From an uncultured Erythrobacter sp. (GTDB lineage Bacteria > Pseudomonadota > Alphaproteobacteria > Sphingomonadales > Sphingomonadaceae), in assembly GCF_958304185.1 (NCBI RefSeq), contig NZ_OY284433.1, positions 2,046,001 through 2,110,000 on the forward strand: a stretch of 64,000 nucleotides of DNA, given 5' to 3'. A program made the translations under genes and the position numbers. The first letter of the stretch is position 1. Each line of letters begins with the position of its first letter. The notes beneath the pieces are model-generated. The model did no database searches, was not told where the DNA came from, and saw only the letters and a program-made list of their open reading frames with translations. Shown in pieces: positions 8,129 to 16,923 of this stretch.

Positions 8129-9145
8129 ATGCCCGGTCCGCTTCTCGATACGCTCAAAGGTGTCCGTCAGGACGTTGCCCCCGTCTGGCTGATGCGCCAA
8201 GCCGGGCGCTATCTCCCTGAATATCGCGAACTTCGTGCCGAGAAGGGCGGGTTCCTCGAGCTGGTTTACGACAGCGAGGCTGCGGCCGAGATCACCGTGC
8301 AGCCGATCCGGCGCTTCGGGTTCGATGGCGCGATCCTGTTCTCCGATATCCTGATCGTCCCGCACGCGATGGGGCAGGGGCTGACCTTTGCTGCCGGTGA
8401 AGGCCCGCACCTTGCGCCCACGCTGCTGGAAGTCGGACTCGATGCGTTCGTCCCGGCATTCGATCGGTTCGAGCCGGTCTACGAAACCGTCCGCCGCACC
8501 CGCGCCATGATCGGCCCCGAAGTCACCATGCTCGGCTTTGCGGGGAGCCCCTGGACGGTCGCGACCTACATGATCGCGGGCGAAGGCTCCAAGGATCAGG
8601 GCCCGGCGCGGCTGCTCGCTTACCGTGATCCGGCGCATATGCAGGCGATCATCGATGCGATCATCGATGTGTCCGTCACCTACCTGCGCGGCCAGATCGA
8701 TGCGGGCGCGGAGGCGGTGCAGCTGTTCGATTCCTGGGCGGGTAGCCTTGCGCCCGACCAGTTCGAAAAGTGGGTGGTGGCGCCGAATGCCGCGATCACG
8801 GCGAAGCTCAAGGAAACCCACGCCGATACCCCGATCATCGGTTTCCCCAAGGGTTCAGGCGCGAAGCTGCCTGCCTATGCGCGTGAGACGGGTGTGGATG
8901 CCGTTGGCCTCGACGAGACGCTCGATCCCGCCTGGGCCCATGCCAGCCTGCCGGAAGGGATGCCGGTGCAGGGCAACTTCGATCCGTTGCTGCTCGAAGC
9001 TGGCGGCCCGGCGGTCGCCGCGCGGGTCAAGACCATCATCGCCGCTTTCGAAGACCGTCCGCACGTTTTCAACCTCGGCCACGGGATCGGGCAATTCACG
9101 CCGATTTCGCATGTCGAGGAACTCCTCGCAGCGCTGAGAGGCTGA
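8129..9145 (+). CDS. hemE: Uroporphyrinogen III decarboxylase
   Basis: The 338-residue enzyme decarboxylates the four acetate arms of uroporphyrinogen III to give coproporphyrinogen III in haem and chlorophyll synthesis. The active-site loop WLMRQAGRYLPEYRELR and ILFSDILIVP (catalytic aspartate) are present, as are GSPWTVATYMI and GHGIGQFTP near the end. It is the first rightward gene beyond the putative origin and is followed after 4 bases by hemJ. Confidence 0.96.
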   Translation: MPGPLLDTLKGVRQDVAPVWLMRQAGRYLPEYRELRAEKGGFLELVYDSEAAAEITVQPIRRFGFDGAILFSDILIVPHAMGQGLTFAAGEGPHLAPTLLEVGLDAFVPAFDRFEPVYETVRRTRAMIGPEVTMLGFAGSPWTVATYMIAGEGSKDQGPARLLAYRDPAHMQAIIDAIIDVSVTYLRGQIDAGAEAVQLFDSWAGSLAPDQFEKWVVAPNAAITAKLKETHADTPIIGFPKGSGAKLPAYARETGVDAVGLDETLDPAWAHASLPEGMPVQGNFDPLLLEAGGPAVAARVKTIIAAFEDRPHVFNLGHGIGQFTPISHVEELLAALRG

Positions 9146-9149
9146 TCCG

Positions 9150-9593
9150 ATGCAGGAGCTTATCTCGTCGATCTACCTGTTCCTGAAATCAGGGCACGTG
9201 ATCTTCATGGTGTTCTGGCTCGCCGGGCTGTTCATGCTGCCGCGCCAGTGCATCTACATGCTCGATCACGAACCGGGCTCGGCAGGTGAGGCCAAGTGGG
9301 CGACCCGGATGGGCAAGCTGCGCAAAATCATCCTCACCCCCAGCATGATAATCGTCTGGGTGCTGGGGCTGAGCATGGCCTATGGCGGCGGCTGGTTCAG
9401 CTCGGGCTGGCTCCATGCCAAGCTGACGCTGGTGCTGATCCTGACCGGCTATCACGGCTGGCTGGTGGGTCAGACCAAGAAGATGGCCCGTGGGGAGCGT
9501 CCGCTCTCGGAAAAGACCCTGCGGATGATTGGCGAAGTGCCGGGGCTGCTGCTGGTACTGATCGTGGTGCTGGTCTACCTCAAGCCGTTCTGA
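9150..9593 (+). CDS. hemJ: Protoporphyrinogen IX oxidase HemJ (UPF0093 membrane protein)
   Basis: This 147-residue inner-membrane protein has about four hydrophobic helices. Conserved histidines sit in LKSGHVIFMVFWLAGLFMLPR and LHAKLTLVLILTGYHG, the positions tied to haem binding and activity in HemJ. It oxidises protoporphyrinogen IX in bacteria lacking HemY or HemG. Immediate proximity to hemE supports the role, and the hemE-hemJ-rho order recurs in alphaproteobacteria. Confidence 0.88.
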   Translation: MQELISSIYLFLKSGHVIFMVFWLAGLFMLPRQCIYMLDHEPGSAGEAKWATRMGKLRKIILTPSMIIVWVLGLSMAYGGGWFSSGWLHAKLTLVLILTGYHGWLVGQTKKMARGERPLSEKTLRMIGEVPGLLLVLIVVLVYLKPF

Positions 9594-9621
9594 TCCTGCG
9601 CGTAGCTGGCACAATCGCTGA

Positions 9622-9650
9622 TTGACCTCGGGCCTGCGCGCTCCTATTTC
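9622..9650 (+). promoter_or_regulatory. Candidate sigma-70 promoter for rho
   Basis: TTGACC (9622-9627), a 17-base spacer, then TATTTC (9645-9650), about 145 bases before the rho ATG. This implies a long untranslated leader, as is usual for autoregulated rho genes. Called by eye from hexamer match and spacing only. Confidence 0.45.
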
Positions 9651-9795
9651 GCCAAAACCTATCCGGTATCGGAGCGTCAATCGCGCTCCCAAAGGTCTGC
9701 TTTCTCCAAGCCCAGCCCCATCGCAATCGGGGCACCTCTGCCACGCAGAGGCACTGACCATCCGGCCACACTAAGACTTTCGGAACACAACAAAA

Positions 9796-11061
9796 ATGCA
9801 TCTTAAAGACCTCAAGCGAAAGACCCCGGCCGAGCTGGTCGCGATGGCGGAAGAACTCGGCGTTGAAGGCGCCTCGACTATGCGCCGCCAGGATCTGCTG
9901 TTCAGCATCCTGCGCGAACTGGCCGAGGACGAGGAATACGAAGAAAAGATCATGGGCATCGGCACCATCGAGGTGCTGCAAGACGGTTTCGGCTTCCTGC
10001 GCTCGCCCGAAGCGAATTACCTTGCTGGGCCGGACGATATCTATGTCTCTCCCAACCAAGTTCGCCGCTGGGGCCTGCGCACCGGCGATACGGTCGAAGG
10101 CGAAATCCGCGCACCGCGCGAAGGCGAGCGCTATTTCGCGCTGACCACGCTCGCCAAGGTCAATTTTGACGATCCTGACGCGGTCCGTCTGCGCACCAAT
10201 TTCGATAACCTGACGCCGCTATACCCGGATCAGAAGCTCAACCTCGATACGCTCGATCCGACCGTGAAAGACAAGAGCGCCCGGGTGATCGATATCATCG
10301 CCCCGCAGGGCAAGGGCCAGCGTGCGCTGATCGTCGCTCCGCCGCGCACGGGTAAGACCGTGCTGCTCCAGAACATCGCCAAGGCGATCACCGACAACCA
10401 CCCCGAGGTGTTCCTAATCGTCCTGCTGGTCGACGAACGCCCCGAGGAAGTCACCGATATGCAACGTTCGGTGAAGGGCGAGGTGATCTCCTCGACCTTC
10501 GATGAACCCGCCAACCGTCACGTCCAAGTCGCTGAAATGGTGATCGAAAAGGCCAAACGCTTGGTCGAGCACAAGCATGACGTGGTGATCCTGCTCGATT
10601 CGATCACCCGCCTCGGCCGCGCCTACAACACCGTGGTGCCGAGCTCGGGTAAGGTGCTGACCGGCGGTGTGGATGCCAACGCGCTCCAGCGCCCCAAGCG
10701 CTTCTTCGGTGCCGCCCGCAACATCGAGGAAGGCGGCAGCCTCTCGATCATCGCCACTGCGCTGATCGACACCGGCAGCCGCATGGACGAAGTCATCTTC
10801 GAAGAGTTCAAGGGCACCGGTAACTCGGAAATCGTCCTCGACCGCAAGGTTTCGGACAAGCGCATCTTCCCCGCGCTCGATGTCGGCAAGTCCGGCACCC
10901 GCAAGGAGGAACTGCTGGTCCAGAAGGACAACCTCAGCAAGATGTGGGTGCTGCGCCGCATCCTGATGCAGATGGGCACCGTAGATGCGATGGAATTCCT
11001 GCTCGACAAGATGAAGGATTCCAAGACCAACGAGGACTTCTTCGCCACGATGAATCAGTAG
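9796..11061 (+). CDS. rho: Transcription termination factor Rho
   Basis: The 421-residue hexameric RNA helicase shows the Rho N-terminal helical domain ([20 protein letters not shown]), the cold-shock RNA-binding domain ([22 protein letters not shown]), the P-loop [12 protein letters not shown] near residue 185, [13 protein letters not shown] and [13 protein letters not shown]. It ends untranslated transcription by translocating on rut RNA. It has its own leader, apart from hemJ. Confidence 0.97.
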   Translation: MHLKDLKRKTPAELVAMAEELGVEGASTMRRQDLLFSILRELAEDEEYEEKIMGIGTIEVLQDGFGFLRSPEANYLAGPDDIYVSPNQVRRWGLRTGDTVEGEIRAPREGERYFALTTLAKVNFDDPDAVRLRTNFDNLTPLYPDQKLNLDTLDPTVKDKSARVIDIIAPQGKGQRALIVAPPRTGKTVLLQNIAKAITDNHPEVFLIVLLVDERPEEVTDMQRSVKGEVISSTFDEPANRHVQVAEMVIEKAKRLVEHKHDVVILLDSITRLGRAYNTVVPSSGKVLTGGVDANALQRPKRFFGAARNIEEGGSLSIIATALIDTGSRMDEVIFEEFKGTGNSEIVLDRKVSDKRIFPALDVGKSGTRKEELLVQKDNLSKMWVLRRILMQMGTVDAMEFLLDKMKDSKTNEDFFATMNQ

Positions 11062-11074
11062 GTTAATCGCCAAT

Positions 11075-11096
11075 CCGGGCCAAGGGGTCGGCCCGG
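11075..11096 (+). terminator. Hairpin after rho (no U-tract)
   Basis: A perfect 7-bp stem CCGGGCC/GGCCCGG with an 8-base loop begins 13 bases past the rho stop. There is no T-run, so it is more likely a 3'-end stabiliser or part of a Rho-dependent end than an intrinsic terminator. Confidence 0.35.
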
Positions 11097-11126
11097 TGAA
11101 GAGGTCAGAGGAACTGGCCAAAAGGG

Positions 11127-11528
11127 ATGGGAATCGTGCTTAGCCAGTATCTCTATATCAGCACCGCGCCGACCCTGCCGCGCGAGGAAGTCGACGCGAT
11201 CCTCGCCGCCAGCGCGCGCAACAACCCGGAGCGCGGGATCACCGGGCTGCTGCTGTTCAACGGCCGCAATTTTCTCCAGCTGCTCGAAGGTGAGGAGGGC
11301 GAGGTTGCGGGTCTGATGGACACAATCACCGCCGACCCGCGCCACAGCGGCGTCTCGGTGCTTGATCGCCGCGGGATCGATGCCCGGACCTGCCCGGACT
11401 GGGCAATGAAACGGGTGATGATCGCGGAAAGCATTGAAAGTCGCCGCGACATGCTCGAGCGCGATCTGCCCGAGGGGCTGGACCCCGAAGTGCGCAAGAT
11501 GATCGTCAATTTCGCGGTGCTGAATTAG
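11127..11528 (+). CDS. BLUF-domain blue-light sensor, stand-alone
   Basis: At 133 residues this is one BLUF domain with a short C-terminal extension and no output domain. The flavin-contact residues fit the Slr1694 pattern: Y10 in YLYIS, N33 in ARNNPERGITG, Q51 in FLQLLEG, plus the later tryptophan in CPDWAMK. It should bind FAD and respond to blue light through protein partners. A GTG at 11136 (LSQYLYIS...) is an alternative start. It converges with the SnoaL gene, and the stop codons overlap. Confidence 0.85.
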   Translation: MGIVLSQYLYISTAPTLPREEVDAILAASARNNPERGITGLLLFNGRNFLQLLEGEEGEVAGLMDTITADPRHSGVSVLDRRGIDARTCPDWAMKRVMIAESIESRRDMLERDLPEGLDPEVRKMIVNFAVLN

Positions 11529-11923
11529 CCCTTCGCGGCCGCGAGCTGCGTTGCCATCATCTCCCAGACCTTGTTGATCGCTTTCAGCGGCCGCACCATC
11601 ACTTTGAAATCCGTGATCTGGCCCGCGTCATTGAAGCGGATGATGTCGACCCCGTTGATGGCGATGCCGTCCAGCTCGGTGACGAATTCGAGCATCATCT
11701 CGTCCCCGTCGACCAGCTCGCGGACATAGTGAAAGCTGTCGTTCCCCAGCACGTGTGAGGCGGCGACCAGATAGGCCATCACCACCGCCTTGCCGGCTTG
11801 CGGCGTGTGCACCACGGGGGAGTGGAACACCGCGTCATCCGCCAGCAGGGCAAACAGGACGGCAGGATCGCTGCCGCCCATCATGTAGTCGTGCCACCGG
11901 GCGAGGCCTGCGTGCTCACTCAT
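11525..11923 (-). CDS. SnoaL-like/NTF2-fold protein
   Basis: This 132-residue protein has the NTF2-like alpha+beta layout: a helix (LARWHDYMMGGSD), LLADDAVFHSPVVHTPQAGKAVV, and strands ending in GVDIIRFNDAGQITDFKVMVRP. Such proteins may be small isomerases, hydrolases or ligand binders; the activity cannot be assigned. Its start overlaps the stop of the dienelactone hydrolase gene by ATGA, so the two are probably cotranslated. Confidence 0.7.
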   Translation of the reverse strand: MSEHAGLARWHDYMMGGSDPAVLFALLADDAVFHSPVVHTPQAGKAVVMAYLVAASHVLGNDSFHYVRELVDGDEMMLEFVTELDGIAINGVDIIRFNDAGQITDFKVMVRPLKAINKVWEMMATQLAAAKG

Positions 11924-12618
11924 CCCAGATGCTCGGTGAAGAAGGCCGCGGTCCGGCTGTCGGCGAGGGTCGCGGCGGCTTCATCACGGCGCTGGCCGGT
12001 CTCGGTGGCAAAGCCGTGGTCCAGCCCCTCGTAATCGTGCAGCGTCACCTTGGGGTGATCGTCCAGCCCGGCGTGCATCGCGGCCTGTGTTTCACGTGGA
12101 ACAAAGCCGTCATTGGTGGGGATGTGCAGCATCACCGGGTGGGCGATGGCGTGCTTCTCGCCCAGCAGTCCGTCAATGCCGACTCCGTAATAGCTCACGC
12201 TGGCGTCGATATCGGTGCGCGCGGCGGCCATGAATGCGAGCCGCCCGCCGAGGCAGTATCCGACGCAGCCGACCTTGCTGACGCCCAGCGTGCGGCGGAT
12301 GTGGTGGATCGTCGCTTCGATATCGCGGATGCCGGCGTCCTGATCGAACTGGCCCATCATGCCCAGCGCGCGCTGGAATTCCGCCGCGACATCGGGATCG
12401 GTCTCGACCCCCGGTTCCAACCGCCAGAACAGATCCGGCGCGACCGCGAGATAGCCTTCTGCGGCCAGCTTGTCACACTTCTGCCGGATGCCGGGGTTCA
12501 CCCCGAAGATCTCCTGAATGACGATAATCGCAGCCCGCGGCGTGCCTTCGGGGCGGGCGACATAGGCGCCGAAGCTGGCATCGGCTTCCAGCGTGGGGAT
12601 GGTTGCGTTGAGGCTCAT
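11920..12618 (-). CDS. Dienelactone hydrolase family protein
   Basis: The 232-residue alpha/beta hydrolase has a complete Cys-Asp-His triad: C122 in GYCLGG, D170 in IPTNDGFVP and H201 in LDHGFA. Family members hydrolyse dienelactone or related esters in aromatic degradation, but no catabolic genes are nearby, so the substrate is open. Codons 173-177 (VPRET), just after the catalytic Asp, are spelled by a parS-type palindrome on the opposite strand. Confidence 0.85.
   Translation of the reverse strand: MSLNATIPTLEADASFGAYVARPEGTPRAAIIVIQEIFGVNPGIRQKCDKLAAEGYLAVAPDLFWRLEPGVETDPDVAAEFQRALGMMGQFDQDAGIRDIEATIHHIRRTLGVSKVGCVGYCLGGRLAFMAAARTDIDASVSYYGVGIDGLLGEKHAIAHPVMLHIPTNDGFVPRETQAAMHAGLDDHPKVTLHDYEGLDHGFATETGQRRDEAAATLADSRTAAFFTEHLG
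12088..12103. promoter_or_regulatory. parS-like site 1 (in dienelactone hydrolase gene)
   Basis: TGTTTCACGTGGAACA; its reverse complement fits the bacterial ParB site TGTTNCACGTGAAACA exactly. It is the outermost site on the origin side, about 4.0 kb from the origin gap. Confidence 0.7.
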
Positions 12619-12716
12619 GGGGTCTCTCTCTCGTGGCTTGGGGGGGTTTGACCTATCGTCTATCTCTTGCCTTGCCGCGCTGCCAAGCGCAAATGAGGGG
12701 CAAGGAGAGCGGCGCC

Positions 12717-12980
12717 ATGAAGATCACCATCGAAGTCGATTGCACCCCCGAAGAAGCGCGCAGCTTCATGGGCCTGCCTGACGTGTCAGCAGCCAACAAC
12801 GTCTATGTCGACAACATCACCAAGGCGATGCAGGGCGTCTCCAATCCTGACCAGTTGCAGCAATATGCCTCTGCCCTGGCGCCCATGGGGCAGGTGGGGC
12901 TGAAGCTGTTCCAGAGCTTTGTCGAAAGCGGGATGAAGGCAGCCCAAGGCGGATCAGGCGGGGCGAAGGGCTCCGACTAG
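12717..12980 (+). CDS. Small conserved protein of the DUF6489 type
   Basis: This 87-residue protein begins MKITIEVDCTPEEARSFMGLPDV, has QLQQYASALAPMGQVGLKLFQSF in the middle and a flexible glycine-rich tail. It resembles a small family I associate with sphingomonads and other alphaproteobacteria beside mnmE. Function unknown; no signal peptide or membrane segment. AAGGAGA 9 bases before the ATG sets the start. It precedes mnmE by 7 bases and probably shares its transcript. Confidence 0.75.
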   Translation: MKITIEVDCTPEEARSFMGLPDVSAANNVYVDNITKAMQGVSNPDQLQQYASALAPMGQVGLKLFQSFVESGMKAAQGGSGGAKGSD

Positions 12981-12987
12981 CCCTCCG

Positions 12988-14283
12988 ATGAGTTTCACTC
13001 CGACAATCTTCGCGCTGTCGAGCGGCGCGCCGCCTGCGGGTGTGGGCGTGATCCGCGTGTCCGGGCCTCAGGCCGGTGCCGCCTTGCAGGCCTTGGCCGG
13101 CAGGGTGCCCGCGCAGCGGCGGGCCTCGCTCGCGAAGCTGCGGGACGGGACGGGCGCCTTGCTGGATGAGGCGCTGGTGCTGTGGTTTCCCGGTCCGAAC
13201 AGCGCGACTGGCGAAGATTTGGCCGAATTCCACTGCCACGGCGGCCGCGCGGTGATTGCTGCGGTGGAGGCAGCGCTGGCGGCGCTCCCGGGCCTGCGCC
13301 GCGCCGAACCGGGCGAATTCACCCGCCGCGCTTTTGCCAATGGCTGCATCGACTTGGCCGAGGCTGAAGGGCTTGGCGATCTGCTGGCCGCTGAGACCGA
13401 GTTGCAACGCGCTGCTGCTTTGGCGAACCTTGGGGGGGCGCTTTCCCGACAAGTGGAAAGCTGGCGGGAACGGGTGCTGGTCCTGTCAGCCGAAGTCGAA
13501 GGCGTGCTGGATTTTTCGGACGAGGAGGACTCTGCCGATCTGCCGGAATGTTTCACGTGGAACATTGGCGCGCTGGCGATGGAGATTGACCAATGGCTCA
13601 CGCGTCCACGCTCCGAACGGTTGGGGGAGGGGTTCCGCGTGGTGCTCGCTGGGCCGCCCAACGCCGGGAAATCGACTTTATTCAATGCCTTGGTTGACAG
13701 CGAGGCAGCGATTACCTCGCCCATCGCCGGGACAACCCGCGATGTGATCGAACGCTCGGTCGCGATTGCTGGCGTGCCGTTCACATTTGTCGATACGGCG
13801 GGCCTGCGTGAGGTCGAGCTGGGCGCTGGGACTGACCAGATTGAGGCAATCGGCATCGACCGGGCCAAGCACGAATTGCTGCGCGCCGACCTGGTGCTGT
13901 GGCTTGGGGCTGAGGGTGAGGGCCCTGATGGTGCCTGGGAAGTTGCAGCCCAAGCCGACCGCGCGGGCTTTGTTCCGAAGGACGCGGCGCTGTTCACCCT
14001 ATCGGCGACCACCGGGGAGGGGCTGTCCAACCTCAAGACTGCCTTGGTGGCGACGGCACGCGAGGCTCTCCCCAAGCCAGGCGAAACTGCGCTCAACGCG
14101 CGCCAGCACGCGCGGCTGAGTGAGGCGGGCGAGGCGCTGGCGGCGGCAAAGCACCTCGCCGATCCGCTCCTGGTTGCCGAGGAGCTACGCCGCGCGCGGG
14201 TGGCGTTTGATCGGCTGATCGGGCGGGCGACAACCGAGGATATGCTCGACACCCTGTTCGGGCGCTTCTGCATCGGCAAGTGA
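12988..14283 (+). CDS. mnmE: tRNA uridine-34 modification GTPase MnmE (TrmE)
   Basis: At 431 residues this is a full MnmE: N-terminal folate-binding domain, helical domain, inserted G domain, and C-terminal FCIGK with the conserved cysteine. G1 is GPPNAGKST (222-230), G2 GTTRD, G3 DTAGLR (269-274), G5 SATTGEG. The G4 motif NKxD is replaced by AQAD at about 321-324, so guanine recognition looks weakened. With MnmG it installs the cmnm5 group on wobble uridine. Residues 188-192 (CFTWN) are encoded by a parS-like site. Confidence 0.93.
   Translation: MSFTPTIFALSSGAPPAGVGVIRVSGPQAGAALQALAGRVPAQRRASLAKLRDGTGALLDEALVLWFPGPNSATGEDLAEFHCHGGRAVIAAVEAALAALPGLRRAEPGEFTRRAFANGCIDLAEAEGLGDLLAAETELQRAAALANLGGALSRQVESWRERVLVLSAEVEGVLDFSDEEDSADLPECFTWNIGALAMEIDQWLTRPRSERLGEGFRVVLAGPPNAGKSTLFNALVDSEAAITSPIAGTTRDVIERSVAIAGVPFTFVDTAGLREVELGAGTDQIEAIGIDRAKHELLRADLVLWLGAEGEGPDGAWEVAAQADRAGFVPKDAALFTLSATTGEGLSNLKTALVATAREALPKPGETALNARQHARLSEAGEALAAAKHLADPLLVAEELRRARVAFDRLIGRATTEDMLDTLFGRFCIGK
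13549..13564. promoter_or_regulatory. parS-like site 2 (in mnmE)
   Basis: TGTTTCACGTGGAACA, identical to site 1, in the mnmE coding sequence at codons 188-193. Confidence 0.72.
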
Positions 14284-14300
14284 ACCCTGCGCCGCCGAAA

Positions 14301-14316
14301 TGTTTCACGTGAAACA
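14301..14316. promoter_or_regulatory. parS site 3 (mnmE-mnmG gap)
   Basis: TGTTTCACGTGAAACA, a perfect 16-bp palindrome flanked by AA and TT to make 20 bp. It is the only one of the six outside coding sequence. Confidence 0.85.
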
Positions 14317-14381
14317 TTCGGCACACTCCGACCGGCCAAATCGCTTTGACGATCTGCCTGCCGCAGCCTATCTGCGACCCC

Positions 14382-16244
14382 ATGCATTCCTTCGATGTCC
14401 TCGTCATCGGCGGCGGTCACGCCGGGGTTGAGGCTGCCTGCGCGGCGGCCCGCATGGGTGCGCGCACCGCTTTGGTGAGCTTCGACCTCAATGCCATCGG
14501 CGCGATGAGCTGCAATCCGGCGATTGGCGGGTTGGGCAAGGGCCATCTGGTGCGCGAGGTCGACGCGCTCGATGGGGTGATCGGCCGCGCGGCGGATGCG
14601 GGTGCGATTCATTACCGGATGCTCAACCGCTCCAAGGGCAGCGCTGTCTGGGGCCCGCGCGTGCAGGCTGACCGGGTGCGGTTCAAGGCGGCGGTGCAGG
14701 GCATCGTAAATGCGCAGGACAACCTGACGTTTGTACAGGGCGAAGCCGCCGCGCTGGTGCTGGAAGGCGGCACGGTCGCCGGGTTGGAGCTGGCCGACGG
14801 CACGATCCTCAGTGCCTCGCGCGTGGTGCTGTGCACCGGCACCTTCCTCGGCGGAGTGCTGTTCCGCGGTGAGGAGCGCTATGAAGGTGGCCGCATTGGT
14901 GAGAACGCGGCCAAGCGCCTCGCCGCACAATTGCGCGGCGCCGATCTGCCGATGGCACGGCTCAAGACCGGCACGCCGCCGCGTCTGGATGGCCGGACGA
15001 TCAATTGGGCGGTGCTGGAAGAGCAACCCTCGGACGGTGAGGCCTGGACGATGTCCGCGCTCACTCCGCGCCGGGTCAATCCCGAGGTGTTCTGCGCGAT
15101 TACCCGCACCACACAGGCGGGCCATGATGCGATCCGCGCCAACCTCCATCGCTCACCGCTGTTCTCCGGCGCGATTGCGGCGGCGGGGCCGCGTTACTGC
15201 CCTTCGATTGAGGACAAGATCCACCGCTTTGGCGACCGTGAAGGCCATCAGGTGTTCCTTGAGCCCGAGGGGCTGGACACCCACATGGTCTATCCCAACG
15301 GCATCAGCACTTCGCTCCCGACCGATGTGCAGGAGACCGTGGTGCGCACGATGCCGGGTTGCGAGCGGGTGGTGATCGTTCAGCCGGGTTATGCGGTTGA
15401 GTATGACCACATTGATCCGCGCGCGCTGACACCCGATTTGCAGCTGCGCGCGATCCCCGGGCTTTACTGCGCGGGGCAGATCAATGGCACCACGGGGTAC
15501 GAGGAGGCCGCCGCACAGGGCCTTGTTGCGGGGCTAGAGGCGGCTGCGGCCGCTCTTGGCAAGCAGGCACCCCGGCTTGATCGCGCCAATTCCTATATTG
15601 CCGTGATGGTCGATGATCTGACCTTGCAGGGCGTGTCCGAACCCTACCGGATGCTCACCGCCCGCGCCGAATACCGCCTGCGCCTGCGCGCCAATAACGC
15701 CGCGACCCGCCTTACTGGGCTGGGCGTCGAGGCGGGCTGCATCGGCAAAGAGCGCCGCCAGTGGTGGGAACGCCGCGAAGCGACCCGCGAAATGTTTCAC
15801 GTGAAACATTCGCAGAAGGTCCACGCCCGCGAACTCGCCGATCTCGGCCTTTCGGTACGCCGTGATCAGGGTGAAAGGTCGCTCGCCGAATGGCTCCGCT
15901 ATGACGGTGTCACGCCCGAAGCGCTTGCACCGTGGCTGGGTGAGGTGACGGCGCTTGATCCGTTTCTGGCCGAGGAAATGGCGGAAGATGCCGCTTACGC
16001 GCCGTACCTCGCGCGGCAGGACGCCGAATTGCGCGACTTGCGCGCCAGCGAGGCACTGCCGCTCGCGTCTGACTTCCCCTATGGCGAAGTGCCCGGTCTT
16101 TCCAATGAGATGGTCGAACGACTGGCCAAAGCCGCCCCTGGAACACTGGCGGCTGCGGGGCGCGTGCCGGGAGTGACACCGGCTGCGCTCTCTGCGCTGC
16201 TCGTACACGCCCGCCGCGTCGCCAATGGGCAGCGCGCTGCATGA
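14382..16244 (+). CDS. mnmG: tRNA uridine-34 carboxymethylaminomethyl enzyme MnmG (GidA)
   Basis: This 620-residue FAD protein is MnmE's partner in wobble-uridine modification. The dinucleotide-binding motif [12 protein letters not shown] lies at the N-terminus. [26 protein letters not shown] and [21 protein letters not shown] are family signatures. I chose the ATG at 14382 because the fold begins four residues later; an upstream in-frame ATG at 14346 would add 12 residues. Residues 471-476 (MFHVKH) are spelled by a parS site, in a region between conserved blocks. Its stop overlaps rsmG. Confidence 0.96.
   Translation: MHSFDVLVIGGGHAGVEAACAAARMGARTALVSFDLNAIGAMSCNPAIGGLGKGHLVREVDALDGVIGRAADAGAIHYRMLNRSKGSAVWGPRVQADRVRFKAAVQGIVNAQDNLTFVQGEAAALVLEGGTVAGLELADGTILSASRVVLCTGTFLGGVLFRGEERYEGGRIGENAAKRLAAQLRGADLPMARLKTGTPPRLDGRTINWAVLEEQPSDGEAWTMSALTPRRVNPEVFCAITRTTQAGHDAIRANLHRSPLFSGAIAAAGPRYCPSIEDKIHRFGDREGHQVFLEPEGLDTHMVYPNGISTSLPTDVQETVVRTMPGCERVVIVQPGYAVEYDHIDPRALTPDLQLRAIPGLYCAGQINGTTGYEEAAAQGLVAGLEAAAAALGKQAPRLDRANSYIAVMVDDLTLQGVSEPYRMLTARAEYRLRLRANNAATRLTGLGVEAGCIGKERRQWWERREATREMFHVKHSQKVHARELADLGLSVRRDQGERSLAEWLRYDGVTPEALAPWLGEVTALDPFLAEEMAEDAAYAPYLARQDAELRDLRASEALPLASDFPYGEVPGLSNEMVERLAKAAPGTLAAAGRVPGVTPAALSALLVHARRVANGQRAA
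15793..15808. promoter_or_regulatory. parS site 4 (in mnmG)
   Basis: Perfect palindrome TGTTTCACGTGAAACA in the mnmG coding sequence; it is read there as MFHVKH. Confidence 0.85.
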
Positions 16245-16867
16245 TTACTAACGAGACTGAAGCCCGAAACTATGTCGCAGGCTTGACCGATGCCGAGGGC
16301 ATGGCGCGGATCGACGCCTTCGCCGCCTTGGTGCTGGAGGAGAACCAGCGCCAGAACTTGATCGCCAAGGCGACCGAGCTGCACCTGTGGCAAAGGCACA
16401 TCGCCGACTCCGCGCAGCTGCTCGAAAATGTTTCACGTGAAACATTGGGACCAAATGTGCAGGGCCCGTGGCTTGATCTCGGCAGCGGACCGGGTTTCCC
16501 CGGCATCGTGATCGCCGCTCTATGCCCCAATATGCCGGTAGTGCTGGTCGAATCCCGCGCGCGGCGGGTCGAATTCCTCGAAAGAGTGATCGTGGCGCTC
16601 AATCTGCCCAAATGCCGCGTCGAAGGTCAGCGGTTGGAACGGGTTACGCCCTTTCCCGCCCGCGCCATTTCGGCACGGGCGTTTGCGCCGTTGCCCAAAC
16701 TTGTCGAGCTATCCGCACCCTTCTCCACAAGGGCCACCGCCTATGTCTTGCCCAAGGGGCGCTCGGCGGCGCAGGAGTTAGAGACGCTCAAGCCTTCGAT
16801 TCGAGCAATGTTTCACGTGAAACATTCCTTGACCGATCCCGACGCGGGAATCATTGTGAAGGCCTGA
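16241..16867 (+). CDS. rsmG: 16S rRNA (guanine-527-N7)-methyltransferase RsmG (GidB)
   Basis: The 208-residue SAM-dependent enzyme has the binding motif [13 protein letters not shown] and the RsmG signature [23 protein letters not shown]. It methylates G527 of 16S rRNA; loss gives low-level streptomycin resistance in other bacteria. Its ATG overlaps the mnmG stop. Two parS sites lie inside, encoding N63-T68 (NVSRET) and M190-H195 (MFHVKH) in different frames of the same palindrome. Confidence 0.95.
   Translation: MITNETEARNYVAGLTDAEGMARIDAFAALVLEENQRQNLIAKATELHLWQRHIADSAQLLENVSRETLGPNVQGPWLDLGSGPGFPGIVIAALCPNMPVVLVESRARRVEFLERVIVALNLPKCRVEGQRLERVTPFPARAISARAFAPLPKLVELSAPFSTRATAYVLPKGRSAAQELETLKPSIRAMFHVKHSLTDPDAGIIVKA
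16429..16444. promoter_or_regulatory. parS site 5 (in rsmG)
   Basis: Perfect palindrome TGTTTCACGTGAAACA, read as VSRET within rsmG. Confidence 0.85.
16809..16824. promoter_or_regulatory. parS site 6 (3' end of rsmG)
   Basis: Perfect palindrome TGTTTCACGTGAAACA, 100 bases before the parA start, read as MFHVKH in rsmG. Confidence 0.85.
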
Positions 16868-16923
16868 CACGCGAAACTGTGCGGATTCAGCGTGAATCGG
16901 CGCGCGGAAGGACGGGAACAACC

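Noticed and set aside
7916-8821. 301-codon minus-strand frame crossing the ppsR-hemE gap
   Set aside because: Mostly antisense to hemE and without domain features; accepting it would wrongly erase the putative origin.
13068-15149. Long open frame (693 codons) on the minus strand
   Set aside because: It is antisense to mnmE and mnmG, is Ser/Arg/Ala-rich, and has no recognisable domain. High GC makes such antisense frames common.
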